NCBI GenBank assembly: GCA_947166345.1
Contig: CAMVDU010000003.1
Location: forward strand, 1 to 64,000
DNA from: an uncultured Prevotellaceae bacterium
GTDB lineage: Bacteria; Bacteroidota; Bacteroidia; Bacteroidales; Bacteroidaceae
Reading direction: 5' to 3'
DNA: 64,000 nt
Each line of letters starts with the position of its first letter. Position 1 is the stretch's first letter. This document shows, one piece after another, positions 45,765-55,108 of this stretch. The notes below the pieces were generated by a model. That model was not told where the DNA came from and searched no databases. It saw only the letters and a program-made list of their open reading frames with translations. The position numbers were made by a program, and so were the translations under genes.

Positions 45765-46838
45765 ATGAAAACAAAGATGTTACTTCTCATCATGTTGGGA
45801 GCCATGCCGCTCTCGATGATGGCACAGGACGACGACATGTACTTTGTTCCGAAAAAGCAGAAGACGGCAGCCAAGCCCGTGTCTTCCTATACTGTTGTTG
45901 AGACATCGGAACCCGTCTATGTTGGCTCGTCGCGTAGTGTTGACGATTACAACCGTCGTGGTAGCGACTATGAGGTTTTGCCCGACAGCGACATCATCAG
46001 CTTCGACGGTGTGCAGGGTGTCTATCCCGACTCGGTGGGCGACTTCTCCATCACCAAGAAGATGAGCCGCTGGGAAGAGTACACACCTTCGCAGGCCTAC
46101 TGGGAGGGCTATAGTGATGCCACCCATGACTCATGGTCGTGGCATTCACCTTGGTACTATACCAGCTATTATCCCTGGTATGACTCCTGGTACGATCCTT
46201 GGTACTATGGCTACTACGGCTCATGGCGCTATGGCTGGTACGATCCCTGGTACTGGGATTACGGTTGGGGCTATCGCGGCTACTACAGCTCGTGGTATCA
46301 TCCCTGGTACTATGGTGGTGGATGGTATGGTGGTGGCTATGCCCATCACAGTGGCAGATACAATCGCAACACCATTGCAGGCGGCACCCGCGACCGTTAC
46401 GGCAACCATCATGGTACGGCCTATAATGGACGCAGCGCAACCTATAGTGGCGGTCGTTCGGTAGGCAGCGGTTCGCGTACGACAACAGCCAGCTCGCGTA
46501 CCTATAATAATGGTAGTCGTACCTATAGTTCTGGTACCCGCACTTATAATTCTGGCGTTCGTACCTCATCGGGCACGCGTAGCAATAGCTCCTATTCGCC
46601 AGGCGTTCGCTCGTCATCACGCAGTTACAGTAGCGGCAGCTCTTCTTCTGGCACGCGCAGTTACAGTAGTGGTAGCTCATCAAGTTCGTCACGTAGCTAT
46701 AGTAGTGGCAGCTCGTCGAGCTCTTCTAGCAGAAGCTACAGCAGCGGCAGTTCCTCTTCATCGCGCAGCTATGGCGGTGGTGGCGGAGGCGGTCGTAGCG
46801 GAGGCAGCGGCGGCAGTCGCAGTGGCGGACGCAGATAA
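45765..46838 (+). CDS. Exported Tyr/Trp/Gly-rich protein with Ser/Arg-rich tail
   Basis: The 357-residue product has a signal peptide (MKTKMLLLIMLGAMPLSMMA). Residues 25-110 are of ordinary composition. Residues about 110-200 are dominated by Tyr, Trp, Gly, Pro and Asp (for example SPWYYTSYYPWYDSWYDPWY). Residues about 215-335 are Ser/Arg/Thr/Tyr repeats of the type RTYSSGTR and RSYSSGSSSS, and the tail is Gly/Ser/Arg. I do not recognise the family beyond similar low-complexity exported proteins in Bacteroidales. Aromatic-plus-Arg content suggests an adhesive or self-associating surface protein. The FadL-like gene follows after 52 bases. Confidence 0.75.
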   Translation: MKTKMLLLIMLGAMPLSMMAQDDDMYFVPKKQKTAAKPVSSYTVVETSEPVYVGSSRSVDDYNRRGSDYEVLPDSDIISFDGVQGVYPDSVGDFSITKKMSRWEEYTPSQAYWEGYSDATHDSWSWHSPWYYTSYYPWYDSWYDPWYYGYYGSWRYGWYDPWYWDYGWGYRGYYSSWYHPWYYGGGWYGGGYAHHSGRYNRNTIAGGTRDRYGNHHGTAYNGRSATYSGGRSVGSGSRTTTASSRTYNNGSRTYSSGTRTYNSGVRTSSGTRSNSSYSPGVRSSSRSYSSGSSSSGTRSYSSGSSSSSSRSYSSGSSSSSSSRSYSSGSSSSSRSYGGGGGGGRSGGSGGSRSGGRR

Positions 46839-46890
46839 AGACAAAGATTCCGTAGTATAAGCATATTCACCTATATAATATAATAAGGTT

Positions 46891-48492
46891 ATGAAAAAGA
46901 TAACATTCATATCAGCTATGCTGTTGGCAGGTCTGACGGCAATGGCCCAAGATACTTATGACAATGCCCGAATGTTGGGCAACGACTTGAACGGTACTGC
47001 CCGCTATGTGGGTATGGGTGGCGCAATGGAGGCCTTGGGTGCCGACATCTCTACCATCTCTACCAACCCCGCCGGCATCGGCATGTTCCGTCGCTCATGG
47101 GCAGGTCTGTCGTTTGGTGCTGTCAGTCAGCAGGGCGTCAACAAGTTTGACAACCTCTCAAAGACCAATATGAGCTTCGATCAGGCAGGTTTTGTCTATT
47201 CCTCACGTACAGGTTCTAACTCCTATCTGAACTTCGCCTTCAACTACCACAAGGGCAAGAACTACGACCAGATTCTCTCGGCTGCTGCCGTCATGGGCAA
47301 CTCGTCGCTGAACAACGTTGTGTATATCAAGGATGCCGTAGGCGACTATACCTTGGAGAGATACAATGGAGCCTGGTTGGGCTACTATGGCAACGAGCTT
47401 TCTACTGCTTTCACGCAGATGGACGAGGCTGTGGCCAATGGCTATACGATGAACGACAGCAATAATCCTGCCTATACTATTGAGGACTATGCAGGCGACA
47501 ACTTTTTTGACCGTGCTCATCGTGGTTGGACAGCCGACTACGATTTCAATATCAGTGGCAACGTGAATAACCGTTTCTACTGGGGACTGACCGTTGGTAT
47601 CCATGATGTGAACTATCACGGCTACAGCGTCTATGACGAGGCTTTCTATGATAATAATGGCAACTACCAGGCATCGCTTGCCCTCGAGGATGAGCGCTGG
47701 ATAGATGCCACCGGTGCTGATATCAAGGCTGGTTTCATTATCCTGCCTATCGAGGAGTCGCCATTCCGTGTGGGTCTCTCCGTTTCTACACCTACATGGT
47801 ATGAGGTGAAGAGCGAGAACAACACCAATTTCTATAATGACCTGAAGCGTGACGGTTTCACCAACTGGGGTAATGAGAAGTACAATATGAACAATATCTA
47901 TGAGTTCAAGTACTACACACCTTGGAAGTTCGGTCTCAGCCTTGGTCACACCATCAACAACAATATCGCCATCGGTGCCTCTTATGAGTACTCCGACATG
48001 AGTTCGGCCTCGACCCGTCTTTACAATGGACGCTTCAACTCCTACGATGAAGAGCAGACCGATCCTGACCGTGAGATGAACAATCACACCGAGAAAACAC
48101 TCAAGGGCGTATCGCTGCTGAAGGTGGGTTTGGAGTTCAAACCCGATCCCACGCTGGCCGTCAGACTGGGTTATAACTATCAGTCGGCTATGTTCAATGA
48201 GAACGGTTACAAGAATACGAGTATAGACTCACCGAGCAACAGTTATGTCTCAACAGCCGACTTCACCAACTGGAAGGCCACCAATCGCATCACCTGTGGT
48301 CTGGGCTACAAGAAAGATCATTTCAATGTTGACCTGGCCTATCAGTACAGCATCACCAACGGAACGTTCTATCCCTTTGCTGCTGATGCTGTCACCTTCA
48401 ATGATGGTTCGGTTGTGGACAACCCGACAGTTCCATGTGATGTTGACTTCAAGCGCCATCAAGTGCTGCTGACGCTCGGATACACATTCTAA
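46891..48492 (+). CDS. FadL/OmpP1-family outer membrane protein
   Basis: The 533-residue protein has a signal peptide (MKKITFISAMLLAGLTAMA) and the N-terminal hatch typical of FadL relatives: NDLNGTARYVGMGGAMEALG and DISTISTNPAGIGMF (NPAG box). The rest is a chain of amphipathic beta strands ending in FKRHQVLLTLGYTF with a terminal Phe, the barrel-assembly signal. FadL-type channels take up hydrophobic compounds; the substrate is unknown. Probably transcribed with the Tyr/Trp-rich protein. Confidence 0.87.
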   Translation: MKKITFISAMLLAGLTAMAQDTYDNARMLGNDLNGTARYVGMGGAMEALGADISTISTNPAGIGMFRRSWAGLSFGAVSQQGVNKFDNLSKTNMSFDQAGFVYSSRTGSNSYLNFAFNYHKGKNYDQILSAAAVMGNSSLNNVVYIKDAVGDYTLERYNGAWLGYYGNELSTAFTQMDEAVANGYTMNDSNNPAYTIEDYAGDNFFDRAHRGWTADYDFNISGNVNNRFYWGLTVGIHDVNYHGYSVYDEAFYDNNGNYQASLALEDERWIDATGADIKAGFIILPIEESPFRVGLSVSTPTWYEVKSENNTNFYNDLKRDGFTNWGNEKYNMNNIYEFKYYTPWKFGLSLGHTINNNIAIGASYEYSDMSSASTRLYNGRFNSYDEEQTDPDREMNNHTEKTLKGVSLLKVGLEFKPDPTLAVRLGYNYQSAMFNENGYKNTSIDSPSNSYVSTADFTNWKATNRITCGLGYKKDHFNVDLAYQYSITNGTFYPFAADAVTFNDGSVVDNPTVPCDVDFKRHQVLLTLGYTF

Positions 48493-48543
48493 GGCTGTTT
48501 TCTTACAGATTGATATGTTTTTGGCAAAAAAAGTAACAAATTG

Positions 48544-48575
48544 TTTGGTAGTTTCAACGGAAATGCGTACTTTTG
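48544..48575 (+). promoter_or_regulatory. Promoter of the leu operon
   Basis: TTTG at 48544-48547, a 20-bp gap, then TACTTTTG at 48568-48575, a full consensus match. It starts the 316-bp gene-free stretch 48493-48808, which holds this promoter, a leader peptide and an attenuator. Confidence 0.8.
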
Positions 48576-48602
48576 CAGCCGATAAACGAAAATGACTGAA
48601 TC

Positions 48603-48668
48603 ATGAAGTCTCTCAACCTGATTAGCAACCTTATTATTATTCGACTGCGCGAATGTAGTCGGAAGTGA
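48603..48668 (+). CDS. leuL: leu operon leader peptide
   Basis: A 21-codon frame beginning MKSLNLISNLIIIRLR and ending at TGA 48666-48668. It has four Leu codons (CTC, CTG, CTT, CTG) and four Ile codons (all ATT) among 21. It sits about 27 bases after the promoter -7 box and ahead of a Rho-independent terminator. The last ten bases of the frame, including the stop, are TCGGAAGTGA, complementary to the 48729-48738 segment of the terminator region. Ribosome stalling at Leu/Ile codons would leave this segment free to pair. Too short to be found by ordinary gene callers. Confidence 0.85.
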   Translation: MKSLNLISNLIIIRLRECSRK

Positions 48669-48755
48669 TGGGGTATGCAGGTGATTGACAATAGAACATT
48701 GAAGATTCATAACAATACAGAGCCTTTCTCACTTCCGAGTGTAGAGAGGCTTTTT
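48659..48755 (+). promoter_or_regulatory. Transcription attenuator of the leu operon
   Basis: Two exclusive pairings. Antiterminator: TCGGAAGTGA (48659-48668) with TCACTTCCGA (48729-48738), a perfect 10-bp match. Terminator: AGCCTTTCT (48721-48729) with AGAGAGGCT (48743-48751), one G-U pair, extended by CACT/AGTG, then TTTTT (48751-48755). A ribosome that reaches the leader stop covers the first segment and lets the terminator form; a stalled ribosome favours the antiterminator. Confidence 0.85.
48721..48755 (+). terminator. Attenuator terminator hairpin of leu leader
   Basis: Hairpin AGCCTTTCT...AGAGAGGCT ending in a five-T run, 54 bases before leuA. Confidence 0.85.
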
Positions 48756-48808
48756 CGTATTCTTCGTGATAACGACATTAACGTAATAATGACATATTAG
48801 AAACTGAA

Positions 48809-50311
48809 ATGAGTGACAGATTGTTTATTTTCGACACGACGCTGCGCGACGGCGAACAGGTGCCCGGTTGTCAACTGAACACAGTAGAGAAGATTCAGGT
48901 GGCGAAGGCTCTGGAGCAGTTGGGCGTGGACGTGATTGAAGCAGGATTTCCTGTGTCAAGTCCTGGCGACTTCCACAGTGTGATTGAGATTTCAAAAGCC
49001 GTTACGTGGCCTACTATTTGTGCCTTGACCCGTGCCGTTCAGCGCGACATTGATGTGGCGGTGGAAGCCCTTCAGTATGCGAAGCGCAAGCGTATTCATA
49101 CCGGTATCGGCACCAGCGACGAGCACATCAAGTACAAGTTCAACAGCACCCGTGAAGATGTTGTTGAGCGTGCTGTGTGGGCCGTGAAGTATGCCCGTCA
49201 GTTTGTTGACGATGTGGAGTTCTATGCTGAGGATGCCGGTCGTACCGATAATGCTTTCCTGGCTCAGGTTGTTGAGGCCGTCATCAAGGCAGGAGCCACT
49301 GTCGTTAACATCCCCGATACCACAGGCTATTGTCTGCCCATCGAGTTCGGCCAGAAAATCAAGTACCTGATGGAGCATGTTGACAATATCGACAAAGCCA
49401 TCATCTCAACCCATTGCCACAATGACCTGGGTATGGCTACGGCCAACACCCTTGAGGGTGTGCTGAATGGTGCCCGTCAGGTGGAGGTGACCATCAACGG
49501 CATTGGCGAACGTGCCGGTAACACGTCGCTGGAGGAGATTGCGATGATTCTGAAGTGCCACAAGAACATTGGCATCGACACCAATATCAACACGATGAAA
49601 CTCTATCCCACCAGCCGCATGGTGTCGTCGTTGATGAATATGCCCGTGCAACCCAACAAGGCTATTGTGGGTCGTAATGCCTTTGCTCACTCCAGTGGCA
49701 TTCATCAGGATGGTGTGCTGAAGAACGTGCATACCTATGAGATTATGAATCCCAAGGATGTAGGTATCGATATCGACAGCATCGTGCTGACGGCTCGTAG
49801 CGGTCGTGCTGCCTTGAAGCATCGTCTGCACACCTATGGCGTCGATGTGAGCGACGAGCAGAAGGTCGATAAGATCTACGAGAAGTTCCTGCAGTTGGCC
49901 GACCTGAAGAAAGAGGTGAGCGATGCCGATATCCTGATGCTGGCTGGTGCCGATACTGCCGAGCAGCATGCCGTGAAACTCGACTTCCTGCAGGTCACCA
50001 CAGGTAAGGGCGTCAAGTCTGTCGCTTCTATCGGTCTTGATATCAGCGGTCAGAAGTTCGAGGCTGCTTCGAGTGGTAACGGTCCTGTGGATGCCGCCAT
50101 CAAAGCGCTGAAGAAGATTATCATGAAGCAGATGACGCTGAAGGAGTTCACCATCCAGGCCATCTCGAAGGGAAGTGACGATGTGGGTAAGGTGCACATG
50201 CAGGTAGAGTACGACGGTAGTCTCTATTATGGCTTTGGCGCCAATACCGACATCGTGACGGCCTCGGTGGAAGCCTATATTGACTGTATCAATAAGTTCA
50301 GGGTGGAATAG
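48809..50311 (+). CDS. leuA: 2-isopropylmalate synthase LeuA
   Basis: The 500-residue enzyme condenses 2-ketoisovalerate with acetyl-CoA, the first step of leucine synthesis. DRE-TIM motifs: [17 protein letters not shown] at residue 8, [20 protein letters not shown] with the HxH metal site, and [15 protein letters not shown]. The C-terminal LeuA dimer (feedback) domain runs from about residue 385 ([19 protein letters not shown]). Length is typical for the bacterial long form. First structural gene after the attenuator. Confidence 0.96.
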   Translation: MSDRLFIFDTTLRDGEQVPGCQLNTVEKIQVAKALEQLGVDVIEAGFPVSSPGDFHSVIEISKAVTWPTICALTRAVQRDIDVAVEALQYAKRKRIHTGIGTSDEHIKYKFNSTREDVVERAVWAVKYARQFVDDVEFYAEDAGRTDNAFLAQVVEAVIKAGATVVNIPDTTGYCLPIEFGQKIKYLMEHVDNIDKAIISTHCHNDLGMATANTLEGVLNGARQVEVTINGIGERAGNTSLEEIAMILKCHKNIGIDTNINTMKLYPTSRMVSSLMNMPVQPNKAIVGRNAFAHSSGIHQDGVLKNVHTYEIMNPKDVGIDIDSIVLTARSGRAALKHRLHTYGVDVSDEQKVDKIYEKFLQLADLKKEVSDADILMLAGADTAEQHAVKLDFLQVTTGKGVKSVASIGLDISGQKFEAASSGNGPVDAAIKALKKIIMKQMTLKEFTIQAISKGSDDVGKVHMQVEYDGSLYYGFGANTDIVTASVEAYIDCINKFRVE

Positions 50312-50347
50312 TAATTGTACCGTTTGACGATATACCGATAATAATAG

Positions 50348-51733
50348 ATGAATACATTATTTGACAAGATATGGGATGCCCATGTGGTACAGGTCGTTGA
50401 CGACGGGCCCACACAGCTCTACATCGACCGCTTGTATTGCCATGAGGTGACGTCTCCGCAGGCTTTCGACGGTCTGCGCAGTCGTGGGCTTAAGTGCTTC
50501 CGACCAGGAAACATCATCTGCATGCCCGACCACAATACACCGACCCACGATCAGGACAAGCCCATTGCCGATGCCGTTTCCAAGAAACAGGTTGACACGC
50601 TGGCAAGGAACGCTGCTGAGTTTGGTCTGACCCACTATGGCATGATGTCGAAGGACAACGGCATCATCCATGTTGTAGGTCCCGAGAAGGGACTGTCGCT
50701 ACCAGGAATGACGATAGTCTGTGGCGATTCCCACACCTCGACGCATGGTGCGATGGGTGCTGTGGCCTTTGGCATTGGCACCAGCGAGGTGGAGATGGTG
50801 ATGGCCTCACAATGCATCCTTCAACAGAAGCCCAAGACGATGCGTATCACCATCAACGGACAGTTGGGCAAGGGGGTGACGGCTAAGGATGTGGCCCTCT
50901 ATCTGATGGCCCAGCTGACTACCAGTGGCGCTACTGGCTACTTCGTTGAATATGCTGGTGAGGTGGTCAGGAACCTCTCTATGGAAGGACGCCTGACGCT
51001 CTGTAATCTCTCTATCGAGATGGGCGCTCGTGGTGGTATGATTGCCCCCGATGCTGTGACCTTTGATTATGTCAAAGGTAAGGAATATGCCCCCAAGGGC
51101 GAGGCTTGGGACAAGGCTGTCGCTTATTGGCAGACGCTGAAGAGCGATGATGATGCTGTGTTCGACAAGGAACTGGTGTTTGATGCCGCTGATATTGAGC
51201 CCCGTATCACCTATGGCACCAATCCAGGGATGGGTATCGGGATAACAGAAAGCCTCCCCCCAGCCCCCTCCAAAGGGAGGGGGGGCTACGAAAAAGCTCT
51301 CGAGTATATGGGGTTCAAGGCTGGCGAGTGTCTCTTGGGTAAACCAATCGATTACGTTTTCCTGGGCGCCTGCACCAATGGACGTATCGAGGACTTCCGA
51401 GCCTTTGCCTCGTTGGTGAAGGGACGTCAGAAGGCCGACAGCGTAGTAGCCTGGTTGGTACCTGGCTCGTGGGCTGTTGACAAGCAGATTCGTGAGGAAG
51501 GTATAGATCGTGTGCTCGAAGCTTCCGGCTTCGCTATTCGTCAGCCTGGGTGTTCGGCTTGTCTGGCTATGAACGACGACAAAGTGCCTGCCGGCAAACT
51601 CTGTATGTCCACCAGCAATCGTAACTTCGAAGGACGTCAGGGCCCTGGTGCACGCACGATTCTTTGTTCGCCGCTCACAGCTGCGGCTGCCGCTGTCACA
51701 GGCGTTATTACTGACCCGAGAGAACTGATTTGA
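50348..51733 (+). CDS. leuC: 3-isopropylmalate dehydratase large subunit LeuC
   Basis: The 461-residue [4Fe-4S] aconitase-family subunit isomerises isopropylmalate (and citramalate) with LeuD. Visible: [37 protein letters not shown] with one cluster Cys, and [16 protein letters not shown] with the other two Cys. Residues about 302-313 ([13 protein letters not shown]) are encoded by a G/C-run inverted repeat placed in what is a variable surface loop in other LeuC proteins. Second gene of the leu operon, 36 bases after leuA. Confidence 0.96.
   Translation: MNTLFDKIWDAHVVQVVDDGPTQLYIDRLYCHEVTSPQAFDGLRSRGLKCFRPGNIICMPDHNTPTHDQDKPIADAVSKKQVDTLARNAAEFGLTHYGMMSKDNGIIHVVGPEKGLSLPGMTIVCGDSHTSTHGAMGAVAFGIGTSEVEMVMASQCILQQKPKTMRITINGQLGKGVTAKDVALYLMAQLTTSGATGYFVEYAGEVVRNLSMEGRLTLCNLSIEMGARGGMIAPDAVTFDYVKGKEYAPKGEAWDKAVAYWQTLKSDDDAVFDKELVFDAADIEPRITYGTNPGMGIGITESLPPAPSKGRGGYEKALEYMGFKAGECLLGKPIDYVFLGACTNGRIEDFRAFASLVKGRQKADSVVAWLVPGSWAVDKQIREEGIDRVLEASGFAIRQPGCSACLAMNDDKVPAGKLCMSTSNRNFEGRQGPGARTILCSPLTAAAAAVTGVITDPRELI
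51251..51287. repeat. G/C-run inverted repeat inside leuC
   Basis: AGCCTCCCCCC then AGCCCCCTCC, a short CAAA loop, and GGGAGGGGGGGCT. The last two form a hairpin over 51262-51287. It belongs to the same style as 52334-52405. Confidence 0.85.
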
Positions 51734-51752
51734 GCAAAGGAGGACTCGTCAT

Positions 51753-53966
51753 ATGAAACAGAAATTCGATGTGATAACAAGCACCTGCGTTCCCCTGCCT
51801 TTGGAGAACGTAGATACCGACCAGATTATTCCTGCCCGCTTCCTGAAGGCTACCGACAAGGAGGGCTTTGGCGACAACCTCTTCCGTGACTGGCGCTATC
51901 GTCCCGATGGAAGCGTGGTCGAGGATTTCGTCCTCAACGACCCAAAATATGGCGGTTGCATTCTCGTTGCTGGCAAGAACTTCGGCTCTGGCTCCTCGCG
52001 CGAACATGCTGCCTGGGCCATTGCGGGCTACGGTTTCCGTGTGGTCATCAGCTCGTTCTTTGCCGATATCCACAAGAACAACGAACTCAACAACTTCGTA
52101 CTGCCCGTTCAGGTGAGCGAGGAATTCCTCGCGGAACTCTTCCAAAGTATTCAGAATGATCCAAGTACTCAGGTTAAAGTCGATCTCCCCAACCAGACGG
52201 TTACCAACCTCTCTACGGGGCGCTCCGAACACTTCGATATCAATGGCTATAAGAAACATTGTCTGATGAATGGTCTCGACGACATCGACTTCCTGGTACA
52301 GAATCAAGAAAAGACGATAGCATGGGAACAGAGGACCCCCTCCATCTCCCCCTGTTTAGGGGGAATGTTTGTAGCCTCCCCTAAACAGGGGAGGTTGGTG
52401 GGGTCTCCTTTCGTCGAGATTCTCGACTCTACGCTGCGTGACGGTGAGCAGACCAATGGTGTGTCGTTCCTGCCTCACGAGAAGCTGGTCATCGCTCGCA
52501 AACTGTTGTCCAACCTCAACGTTGATCGCATTGAGGTGGGGTCGGCCCGTGTCTCGGAAGGTGAGAGTGAAGCCGTCAGGATGATCTGTCGCTATGCTCG
52601 TCAGATTGACCGTCTGGATAGGGTAGAGGTGTTGGGCTTCGTTGACGGCGGAAAGTCCGTTGACTGGATTGCCGACTGTGGCGGACAGGTGATCAACCTC
52701 TTGGCAAAGGGCTCGTTGAAACATTGCGAGCAACAGTTGCACAAGACCCCCGAGGAGCACATCAGCGACATTCTTCGTGAGGTGGACTATGCCCATCAGC
52801 GGGGACTCTCCGTCAACCTCTATCTTGAAGACTGGTCGAACGGCATGAAGGACTCGCCGGAATATGTCTATCAGCTGATGGATGCGCTGGCATCAGGGAG
52901 TCCGGTAGGAAACTCTACACTCTACACTCTACACTCTACACTAATCAAGCGCTTCATGCTCCCCGACACGCTGGGTGTGATGAATCCTCTGCAGGTGGTG
53001 GAGTATTTCCGAAAGATGGTGAAACGCTATCCCGACGTGCATTTCGACTTCCACGCCCACAACGACTACGACCTGGCCGTCTCTAATTCGCTGGCAGCGG
53101 TGCTGAGTGGTGCCAAAGGTCTTCACGTCACCGTCAACGGTCTGGGTGAGCGCTGTGGTAATGCGCCTCTGGCATCCGTTCAGGCCATCCTGAAGGACCA
53201 GTTCCACGCCAAGACCAATATCGTGGAGAGTCAGTTGAACGACCTCTCGCGCATGGTGGAGAGCTTCAGCGGCATCGCTATTGCCCCCAACCAGCCCATC
53301 GTTGGCGACAATGTGTTTACGCAGGTGGCTGGCGTGCATGCCGACGGCGACTCCAAGAACAATCTCTATTACAACGACCTGGTGCCCGAACGTTTTGGTC
53401 GCAAGCGCGAGTATGCCTTGGGAAAGACCTCGGGCAAGGCCAATATCCTGAGGAATCTGGAGGAGCTGGGTCTGGAACTGACGCCAGAGCAGACCCGTCG
53501 TGTGACAGAGCGTATCATCGAGTTGGGCGACAAAAAAGAGATAGTTACCCAGGAGGACCTGCCCTATATCGTCAGCGACGTGTTGAAACATGATACCCCC
53601 GACGACAAGGTACGACTGGTGGGCTACGTGGTCTCTACGGCCTATGGTCTGAAGCCTGGTGCCAATATCAAGGTCGAGATCAACGGCAAGCATTTCGAGG
53701 GCAGCGCTGTGGGTGACGGTCAGTATGATGCCTTTGTGAAGGCCCTTCGCCATATCTACAAGAAGCATCTGAACCGCACCTTCCCCATCCTCGTCAACTA
53801 CGCTGTGACCATCCCTCCTGGTGGTCGTACCGACGCCTTGGTGCAGACGGTCATCACTTGGCGCAACGACGATGGCAAGATTCTCCGCACACGAGCCCTC
53901 GATGCCGACCAGACCGAGGCTGCCATCAAGGCCACCATCAAGATGCTCAATATCATCGAGTCGTAA
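51753..53966 (+). CDS. LeuD-CimA fusion: isopropylmalate dehydratase small subunit joined to (R)-citramalate synthase
   Basis: A 737-residue single frame. Residues 1-193 are complete LeuD (ENVDTDQIIPARFLK, GKNFGSGSSREHAAWAI, then FFADIHKNN). Residues about 218-737 are a CimA-type synthase: VEILDSTLRDGEQTNGVSF, EVLGFVDGGKSVDWI, NLYLEDWSNG, FDFHAHNDYDLAVSNS with HxH, GRKREYALGK, and a C-terminal regulatory domain with IPPGGRTDALVQTVITW. These match Leptospira citramalate synthase as I recall it better than LeuA. The two are normally separate genes. The junction, residues 194-217, is encoded by a 72-bp inverted repeat. An in-frame ATG at 52365 preceded by AGGGGGA could also start CimA alone. A 7-bp array encodes residues 387-396. 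Confidence 0.9.
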   Translation: MKQKFDVITSTCVPLPLENVDTDQIIPARFLKATDKEGFGDNLFRDWRYRPDGSVVEDFVLNDPKYGGCILVAGKNFGSGSSREHAAWAIAGYGFRVVISSFFADIHKNNELNNFVLPVQVSEEFLAELFQSIQNDPSTQVKVDLPNQTVTNLSTGRSEHFDINGYKKHCLMNGLDDIDFLVQNQEKTIAWEQRTPSISPCLGGMFVASPKQGRLVGSPFVEILDSTLRDGEQTNGVSFLPHEKLVIARKLLSNLNVDRIEVGSARVSEGESEAVRMICRYARQIDRLDRVEVLGFVDGGKSVDWIADCGGQVINLLAKGSLKHCEQQLHKTPEEHISDILREVDYAHQRGLSVNLYLEDWSNGMKDSPEYVYQLMDALASGSPVGNSTLYTLHSTLIKRFMLPDTLGVMNPLQVVEYFRKMVKRYPDVHFDFHAHNDYDLAVSNSLAAVLSGAKGLHVTVNGLGERCGNAPLASVQAILKDQFHAKTNIVESQLNDLSRMVESFSGIAIAPNQPIVGDNVFTQVAGVHADGDSKNNLYYNDLVPERFGRKREYALGKTSGKANILRNLEELGLELTPEQTRRVTERIIELGDKKEIVTQEDLPYIVSDVLKHDTPDDKVRLVGYVVSTAYGLKPGANIKVEINGKHFEGSAVGDGQYDAFVKALRHIYKKHLNRTFPILVNYAVTIPPGGRTDALVQTVITWRNDDGKILRTRALDADQTEAAIKATIKMLNIIES
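52334..52405. repeat. 72-bp G/C-run inverted repeat at the leuD-cimA junction
   Basis: Bounded by GACCCC and GGGGTC. Two internal hairpins, TCCCCCTGTTTAGGGGGA (52347-52364 region) and CTCCCCTAAACAGGGGAG (52376-52393 region), are themselves inverted copies of each other. Length is 24 codons, and no stop is read in the fusion frame. Confidence 0.92.
52912..52939. repeat. 7-bp tandem array inside the cimA part (four units)
   Basis: ACTCTAC four times, encoding STLYTLHSTL. Same heptamer as the spacer array at 36894-36928 in reverse complement. Confidence 0.92.
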
Positions 53967-53972
53967 AATGTC

Positions 53973-54012
53973 GTGATAGCGAAATAACGTGATAACGAAA
54001 TAACGAAAAAAG
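53973..54012. repeat. 8-bp tandem array between leuD-cimA and leuB
   Basis: GTGATAGC, GAAATAAC, GTGATAAC, GAAATAAC, GAAAAAAG, starting six bases after the stop codon and ending five bases before the leuB ATG. Confidence 0.85.
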
Positions 54013-54017
54013 TCATT

Positions 54018-55079
54018 ATGAAATTGAAGATAGCAGTCCTCTCCGGCGACGGTATTGGTCCGGAAATCATGAAACAGGGTGTGGCCGTGCTCGATGCCGT
54101 TGCCACCAAGTTTGGTCATCAGTTTGCCTACGAGGAGGCGCTGGTGGGCGCTACGGCCATTGAGGCTGTGGGCAATCCCTATCCCGACAGCACCCACGAG
54201 ATGTGTATGCGTGCCGATGCCGTGCTGTTTGCTGCCGTTGGCGACCTGAAGTACGACAACAACCCCACCTCGCCCGTGCGTCCTGAACAGGGGCTGCTGG
54301 CTATGCGCAAGAAGCTGGGACTCTTTGCCAATATCCGTCCTGTGGCAACGTTCGACTGCCTGCTTCATAAGTCGCCGCTGAAGGAAGAACTGTTGCGTGG
54401 TGCCGACTTTGTGGTGATTCGTGAGCTGACGGGCGGCATGTATTTTGGTGAGAAACATGAAGACGACCAGATGGCCTTCGATACCGATATCTACACACGT
54501 CCAGAGATAGAGCGCATCCTGAAGGTGGCCTTCGAGATGGCCCGCGGTCGTAAGAAGCACCTTACCGTTGTCGATAAGGCTAACGTGCTGGCCAGCAGCA
54601 GGTTGTGGCGTCGTATAGCCAAGGAGATGGAACCGCAGTATCCCGATGTGGTGACCGACTATATGTTTATCGACAATGCCTCGATGCGCGTGTTGACCGA
54701 GCCGCGTTTCTTTGACGTCATCGTGACGGAGAACACCTTTGGCGACATCCTCACCGACGAGACCTCGTGCATCACAGGCTCTATGGGCCTCCAGCCCTCG
54801 TCATCGTTGGGTCTTCACACACCGCTCTTCGAACCCGTTCACGGCTCGTGGCCGCAGGCAAAGGGACAGAACATCGCCAACCCGTTGGCACAGATTCTCT
54901 CTGCTGCTATGTTGCTCGAGCACTTCGGCTTGTCTGCTGAGGGTGCGATGGTGCGCCGTGCTGTTGATGCTTCCTTGGAGGCCAATGTGCGCACACCCGA
55001 CATCCAGGTTGAAGGTGCTCCGCATTACGGCACCAACGAGGTTGGCCAGTGGATTTGTGACTACATTAAAAATTCTTAG
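54018..55079 (+). CDS. leuB: 3-isopropylmalate dehydrogenase LeuB
   Basis: The 353-residue NAD-dependent oxidative decarboxylase makes 2-ketoisocaproate; acting on 3-methylmalate it yields 2-oxobutanoate in the citramalate route. Motifs: [11 protein letters not shown], substrate-binding [13 protein letters not shown], metal-site [16 protein letters not shown] and the NAD region [18 protein letters not shown]. Complete. Last gene of the leu operon; its stop TAG is the first three bases of an 8-bp tandem array. Confidence 0.97.
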   Translation: MKLKIAVLSGDGIGPEIMKQGVAVLDAVATKFGHQFAYEEALVGATAIEAVGNPYPDSTHEMCMRADAVLFAAVGDLKYDNNPTSPVRPEQGLLAMRKKLGLFANIRPVATFDCLLHKSPLKEELLRGADFVVIRELTGGMYFGEKHEDDQMAFDTDIYTRPEIERILKVAFEMARGRKKHLTVVDKANVLASSRLWRRIAKEMEPQYPDVVTDYMFIDNASMRVLTEPRFFDVIVTENTFGDILTDETSCITGSMGLQPSSSLGLHTPLFEPVHGSWPQAKGQNIANPLAQILSAAMLLEHFGLSAEGAMVRRAVDASLEANVRTPDIQVEGAPHYGTNEVGQWICDYIKNS

Positions 55080-55100
55080 GAGTTTAGGAGTTTAGGAGTT
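55077..55100. repeat. 8-bp tandem array at the leuB stop codon
   Basis: TAGGAGTT three times; the first TAG is the leuB stop. The reverse complement AACTCCTA is the TAAACTCC-style unit of 36961-36992 and 37475-37506. It lies between convergent genes. Confidence 0.9.
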
Positions 55101-55108
55101 TAGACTAT

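Noticed and set aside
52334..52405. leuD-cimA fusion as a sequencing or assembly error
   Set aside because: The junction holds 72 extra bases with intact inverted-repeat structure and a length that keeps frame; a single-base error would not create this. It remains testable with long reads.
52941..54560. 539-codon minus-strand open frame
   Set aside because: Runs antisense across the cimA part, the spacer and leuB; the plus-strand proteins are full of family motifs.
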